A stretch of 64,000 nucleotides of DNA from Ectocarpus siliculosus (taxonomy: Eukaryota > Sar > Phaeophyceae > Ectocarpales > Ectocarpaceae): assembly GCA_000310025.1 (NCBI GenBank), contig FN649756.1, positions 485,695 through 549,694 of the forward strand, written 5' to 3'. The notes below the pieces were generated by a model that worked only from the letters and a program-made list of their open reading frames with translations, was not told the DNA's origin and made no database searches. A program made the position numbers and the translations under genes. Each line of letters opens with the position of its first letter. Position 1 is the stretch's first letter. Below, in pieces: positions 59,396 through 64,000 of the stretch.

Positions 59396-62323
59396 CGCGG
59401 TCGCGTGGTTGGTCGTCATAACGTTCGGTAGTGCCGGCTTGCGTGCAACCTGCATACTAATAATTTGCGTGGAATTTGCATCATATGTGCTTGTATGTGC
59501 GGTGTACTTTGTTTTCTCCCGGCGTGACTTTCCCTTGTGCGTGAGTGAGTGGTTTGCTGCAGGTCCTACTGCTGTAATCCGGTGCGTTTGATCACTTTCT
59601 CTTCTTGTGTGATCGTGTTTCCCATGGTCAGTGGGACTTTTTCACGCATACACCAACAACAACGGGTCAAAGAGACGCTCAACGTGCCCAAGGACAGTCA
59701 CAGTAGAAGATGTAGACTGCTACCGACCAAACTTCTATAATTTGACTTTTTCGATTTTTCGGAATTGAAATGTACAAATTTACCGCTGCCAGAGTTGTGC
59801 GAGGGGACTGCTGTGTCGCGTGGTGTGTTCTCATGAGCATTAAGAGTCTTGATCCCCGCTATGGGTACACATGCGCCAGTTGCCGTGTGGTGGCTGTGTG
59901 CACAACAATTCACAGCAGCAGGTGTGTGGGCGCGTGGCGCGTGGCGCGGGGTAAAAAAAAGTTCTGCTTGCAGTTTTCGTGCCGCTCGAGGAGGCTTTTA
60001 TGGTTCGGATTCCCAACCCCTGAAAAAAGAGCCAGTCCCAGCGACTTTACGCGGCCCTAACGCTCACCACCAGTGTCTCGCGAGGCCCACACGTAACGTG
60101 TAATGTACCGACGGGTCCTCTGCGTGCCATGCAGGAGAAAGTGCGAGAAAAAACGCTATCCCAGCAGAGAAAAAACGACCCGAGCACCAAAAAGTTGAAA
60201 TGATACATACGCGTTTATCTTTCATGTCACCAGCCTTGCTCAATACGAACCAATCGGATAAATGTTGTTCGTTGGCATCATCGTATTCGCGTTTCGAAAC
60301 ACATGCGTCATGCATGTTTCATGCCCATCAGACTTGCTCCCGAAACATGCGTGCTAGAAAAAGAAATGCGCTCGCGACTCTGTCGGTATTATTTTTCCCT
60401 TTCGTGTTTCTTGACCACAATTTCGAAGCCTGAAGAACGAGATGGAAGACGTGTGATGAGGCTGTGGGACAAGCCGAGCGAGAACATTCGAACTACGGTA
60501 AATAATAGACCAGATTTGATCGACCCAGCAGCAGCGCAGGCAAACAAACACAAAGGTGCAGTCGGAAACAACAATGCAAAGCATGGTGGTCTGCACCACA
60601 TCGGGAGAAGTTCATGAAGTGATCGTTCGACATCAAGTAAGCTACTCCTAACCACACATACATTCGCCTCGTGTGTCAACACCCCAGGGTTAGGATAATC
60701 AAAGAGCCTTGCTCTTGTTTGTTTCTTGCTGTGGCCGGGAGAGGCTTTTGGGTTTTACAATCAAGTATGCTTCTTTTCACGAGACAGAGAGAGACAGTAT
60801 ATACACACACATAGAGAGCGCAGCAACACTAAAACAAGATGCATAGGTCCCTTGGCCAAAACGACGCAATGGAGCTGGGCGCCCAGGTGTATTAGCGACA
60901 AAAATGTCCTCCGTACATCACCCCTTCCGATATGGCGAGACGGAATTGATCCATGTATCTAGCTTAGCTCACCCAGCCCCACGTCAACACGGCTGCTGGT
61001 CGCACAAGCTTCTAGACTCGACACAGGTCCCCCCTCATCCTCTTTGGCCTACGAATCTCCGTAATCTCCGTAATCTCCGCAACAGGACGTGCGGCGATGG
61101 GCAAGTTTCTTGCGCCGCGTGTGAATATTCAAAATGCTCTTGGGAATAAATGCACTGTGGGCTGCTTAGCTAGATGGGGAGAAGGAAGGTGACCAACAAG
61201 CCCCTGTAACATTTAACGTGACAAGCGTTGGAATGCCAAAAGAGCTCCGTCCACAGAGCACAGATAGAGCAATCGCCAAAAAAAATGAATGCATATCTAG
61301 GTCTGGACTTCTTTGGCCAAGGCATTCCGCACAGCACTTTTTCCGTGGGCAATGCTTGGAGCGTGCTTTCAGCCGCCCTGTTGGTTTGCTTGAGTCTCGT
61401 AACTGGTAGGTATCGGAATCGCATAAGCAGGCCAGGAAAAAGTGGTGTTCCCCACCGCTGATATCCTGAGCATGGCGGCTCGTTTTTCAGATTGAGGGAG
61501 TTTTAATGATGCGCAGGTTGATTTGGGGTATGGATAACGAGGTGACAGAGATGAAACTGTACTTTCATAGATAAAACACGTCTGCCACTCTTCTTGGCAC
61601 GTGAAGTCTGCTTGTTTTGAAAACTGGCACCCCACAGCAGTATTAGTTACCCCGTTTGGCAAGGAGGCACAGCATGCTCTATCCAACAGCCCATTGGCCC
61701 AAAGCGCGCAACACCAGGTGTTGCGCATTTCTGTGCGGCCCGGCTCGGGCACAACCACAACTCTGTTCGGGGTGTGGCGCAGTTGGTGCTACAACACGGA
61801 GAAGCGATGAGCGACAGAGATGGCGGACCTGCAAAGAGAAACAGGACCTCCGCTGACAGTGTGCAACCCACACCTGCATGGTATCATGATACTCGCAATA
61901 CACAGCGGCGGCCGGAAACACCTACAGTTGGGTGCCTTCCAAATGTGCGGGTGCCCGGTATAAGGTGCGGGTGAACCTGACTGGCACAGATTGAATCATC
62001 GAAGAGATGGTTGAACACATACGAAAGTGCTAGGCACACACCCGGTTTAAGAATGCAGTAAACCACCAGCGGCTGAGCCCAATCGGCTCCGCCATTCTCC
62101 ATGTTTCCCAACAACCTGGGCCTGGGCGTCGTGTGGTTTGTGTCTTACCAGTGGGCCAGCCCTAAATATCAGTGAGTGTCGAGGTCTGTGTGTACGAAGT
62201 GTCGAGGTTTTTTGTACAGCAAAAACATATGCTCGACAAAAAAGCTAACTCTCCTATTACATGATGCTATGTTTCGGATTTCTGGACATGTCCGTCATGC
62301 AATACTTTCGCGTGTGATGTTAT
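59396..62323. other. Intergenic region upstream of thioredoxin
   Basis: No gene recognised. It contains a partial duplicate of thioredoxin intron 1/exon 2 sequence (60187-60310), an A-rich and GA-rich stretch near 60780-60840, and two to three ATCTCCGTA units near 61060-61080. Open frames are short and unsupported. Confidence 0.45.
60187..60310 (-). pseudogene. Partial duplicate of thioredoxin intron 1/exon 2 start
   Basis: On the minus strand this stretch repeats about 50 bp of the intron 1 end and exon 2 beginning of the thioredoxin gene (ACGCGARTACGATGATGCC, then ATTGGTTCGT). More loosely similar sequence resembling the LDKLTSDNKDK part follows. The active-site region is absent. It could be a decayed local duplication. 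Confidence 0.5.
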
Positions 62324-64000
62324 GTGCCTTGTGTCTACACATGTATAACCCCCCCCCCCCTTATCGTGAAGCCGGGAGGATGGAAGCAGAAACTGTGGCA
62401 GGGAGACAGGTTGGAACTGCTGCTGTTTGGAGTTCCAAGGGACATGACGAGGATAGAGTTCAAGAACTGTTGTGACACGGAGGGACTGCACTGCCTAGCA
62501 AGGGGAGAAGTAGGCAGAGAGCATGAACATTTCCGGGTGAAATTGACCAAGGGAGACAGCCAAGAGTGCTTGGGGGTTGACATCGAGAAGCTGTCGAACT
62601 ACGTAAGGAAGTTTGGATGGAGGGTTTGCGTCGCGAACATGATAAAAACAGAGAAGGTAAGGCGACAGGAGGCGAGGGCGATAGAGGCGAAGAAGGGACC
62701 GGGCGGGGGAGGCGAGCAGGCAAATCAGAAGAACGCCGAGAAGAAGCGGAAGGCGAAGGATAGAGTGCGCAAAACCTCCAATAGGGAAAAGCACAAGCTG
62801 AGAGTGGGGTCGTGGAACGTGTGCGGGTTCGCAAGGAGTGAGCGCAAGCGGTTGGAAATAGTGGACCAAGTAGAACAAAGCGATCTGGATGTAGTGGGGA
62901 TCCAAGAGACGTGAGAACTGAAGGATGGGGACGTGGTAAGCAAACTAGGGAAGTACCGGTGGGTAGGGAAGGCAAGAAAGGGCTTAGACCCGAAGAAAAG
63001 GGGGGAGGGGGGAGTCGGATTCCTGGTCAAGGAACACTTGTTTGACGTGGTGGAAGTAGTGGTGAAAACGGAGTTCGAGGAAAGCCTATGGCTTAAGATA
63101 CCTGGGGAGCGGGGTGAGAAAGATTTGTTTCTAGGGAACGTATAACGTCCCACCGTCGTCGAAGAAAGTCGCAAGCAAGGCGCAGGAGAACTTCGGACAA
63201 GTTGGGGAAGATGTCCAGAGGTTCAGTAGGAAGGGAGAAGTTGTCATGGTGGGCGATTTCAACTCCAGAGTAGGGAAAGCTTGCAGTAGAGGACAGGCGA
63301 TCGGGCAGCACGGAGAAGACAAAGTGAATGACAACGGAGTGAGGATGCTTGAATTCTTGGGAAGCAACGAGCTGATGGTGTTGAACGGTAGGAGGGAAAG
63401 CGATAAGCCGGAGTTCACCAGGCAGAGGGCAGTTTGCAATGAATACTCGATCCTCGACTACATCCTGGTAGATAGGGGGAGCACACAGGTCCCGGAGCTG
63501 CACGTAAGTGCGATAGATATAGGTTCGACCGACCATTTCCTCATATGGGCAAACATCGGCCGATCTAGAAAGACGGAGAGTAAGAAAAAGAGGAAAGTGT
63601 TCCGGTGGAAAGTAGAGCGGTTGGGAGACGAGGGGACACGCGACGAATTCCAGAAGGGATTGGCTGGTAGTGTAGAACCCTTCAGGAAACTGCTGAGAAG
63701 CGTCGAAGACGGAAAGGTAGACGCACAAGCAGCAGGGGACAGGGTGATTGAAGGATGGGAGTCCATAGTGAACACAACGGCAGAGAGAGTAGTGGGAAAG
63801 AAGGTGGTACGATGTGGGGTATCGGTTAAGTGGTGGGATGACGAGCTGAAAGAAGAAATAGGGGAACGTAGAGAAGTCTTCAAGCAATACCTGGGTGAGG
63901 GGTCTGAAGAGAGTTGGGAAAAGTACAGGGCCAAGAGGAAACAGGTGAAGGGACTAGTGAAAAAGAAGAAAAAGTGCATTTGGGACGAAGTAGTGCAGAA
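62324..64000 (+). mobile_element. LINE (non-LTR retrotransposon), endonuclease part, cut by the window edge
   Basis: Reading left to right: an N-terminal region with a FGVPRDMTR-like segment, a highly basic linker (KKRKAKDRVRKTSNREKHKL), then an APE-type endonuclease. Landmarks are LRVGSWNVCGF, LDVVGIQET, GGVGFLVKE, VVMVGDFNSRVG (catalytic GDFN), NEYSILDYILV and STDHFLIW (catalytic DH). The coding sequence continues past the right edge, where reverse transcriptase is expected. In this copy the frame has a TGA at 62912-62914, where family members have a sense codon, and a frameshift near 63140. The second frame is then open to 64000. The 5' end of the element is not defined; a C homopolymer at 62350-62360 lies near it. 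Confidence 0.85.

Overview
This window looks like nuclear DNA of a brown alga (Phaeophyceae, Ectocarpus-like). The genes have many short exons split by introns of roughly 0.3-7 kb with GT-AG ends. The predicted plastid chaperonin begins with a signal peptide followed by an ASAF cleavage motif, the mark of heterokont algae with secondary red plastids. Introns are rich in repeats, CAG/CTG microsatellites and C homopolymers. There are two assembly gaps (9720-9928 and 46971-47070). Gene identities come from reading translated exons by eye; no database search was run.

Layout. The C-terminal exon of an SDHAF4-type succinate dehydrogenase assembly factor lies at 1330-1475 (+). About 10 kb follow in which I find no convincing gene. 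A 14-exon gene for a three-KH-domain, glutamine-rich RNA-binding protein runs from 11815 to 27041 (+). Its 7-kb sixth intron holds two copies of a tRNA-derived SINE and two blocks of degenerate TCATGACC repeats; its fourth intron holds a 77-bp minisatellite and a TACCGCC array. A mitochondrial fission process protein 1 (MTFP1) homologue lies on the minus strand (31971-35095). It is divergent from a CCDC97-family gene (36793-40540, +). A 13-exon nucleus-encoded plastid Cpn60 (GroEL type) gene covers 42034-53808 (+), with a scrambled chromovirus (Ty3/gypsy) fossil in its fifth intron. A small cytosolic-type thioredoxin is convergent on the minus strand (57009-59395). A LINE endonuclease region starts near 62.3 kb and runs off the right edge.

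The genes are unrelated housekeeping functions: respiratory complex assembly, RNA binding, mitochondrial division, a probable splicing-associated protein, plastid protein folding and redox. They do not form a pathway. I found no CRISPR array, no standalone tRNA or rRNA gene, and no dedicated defence or mobile gene system. The most unusual signals are repeats. One is a short hairpin-forming element found in introns of two different genes, in the sense direction each time. Another is a 14-base word, GAATACTGCTGTAC, that recurs exactly three times. The others are the SINE pair and the motif arrays in the KH-gene introns.
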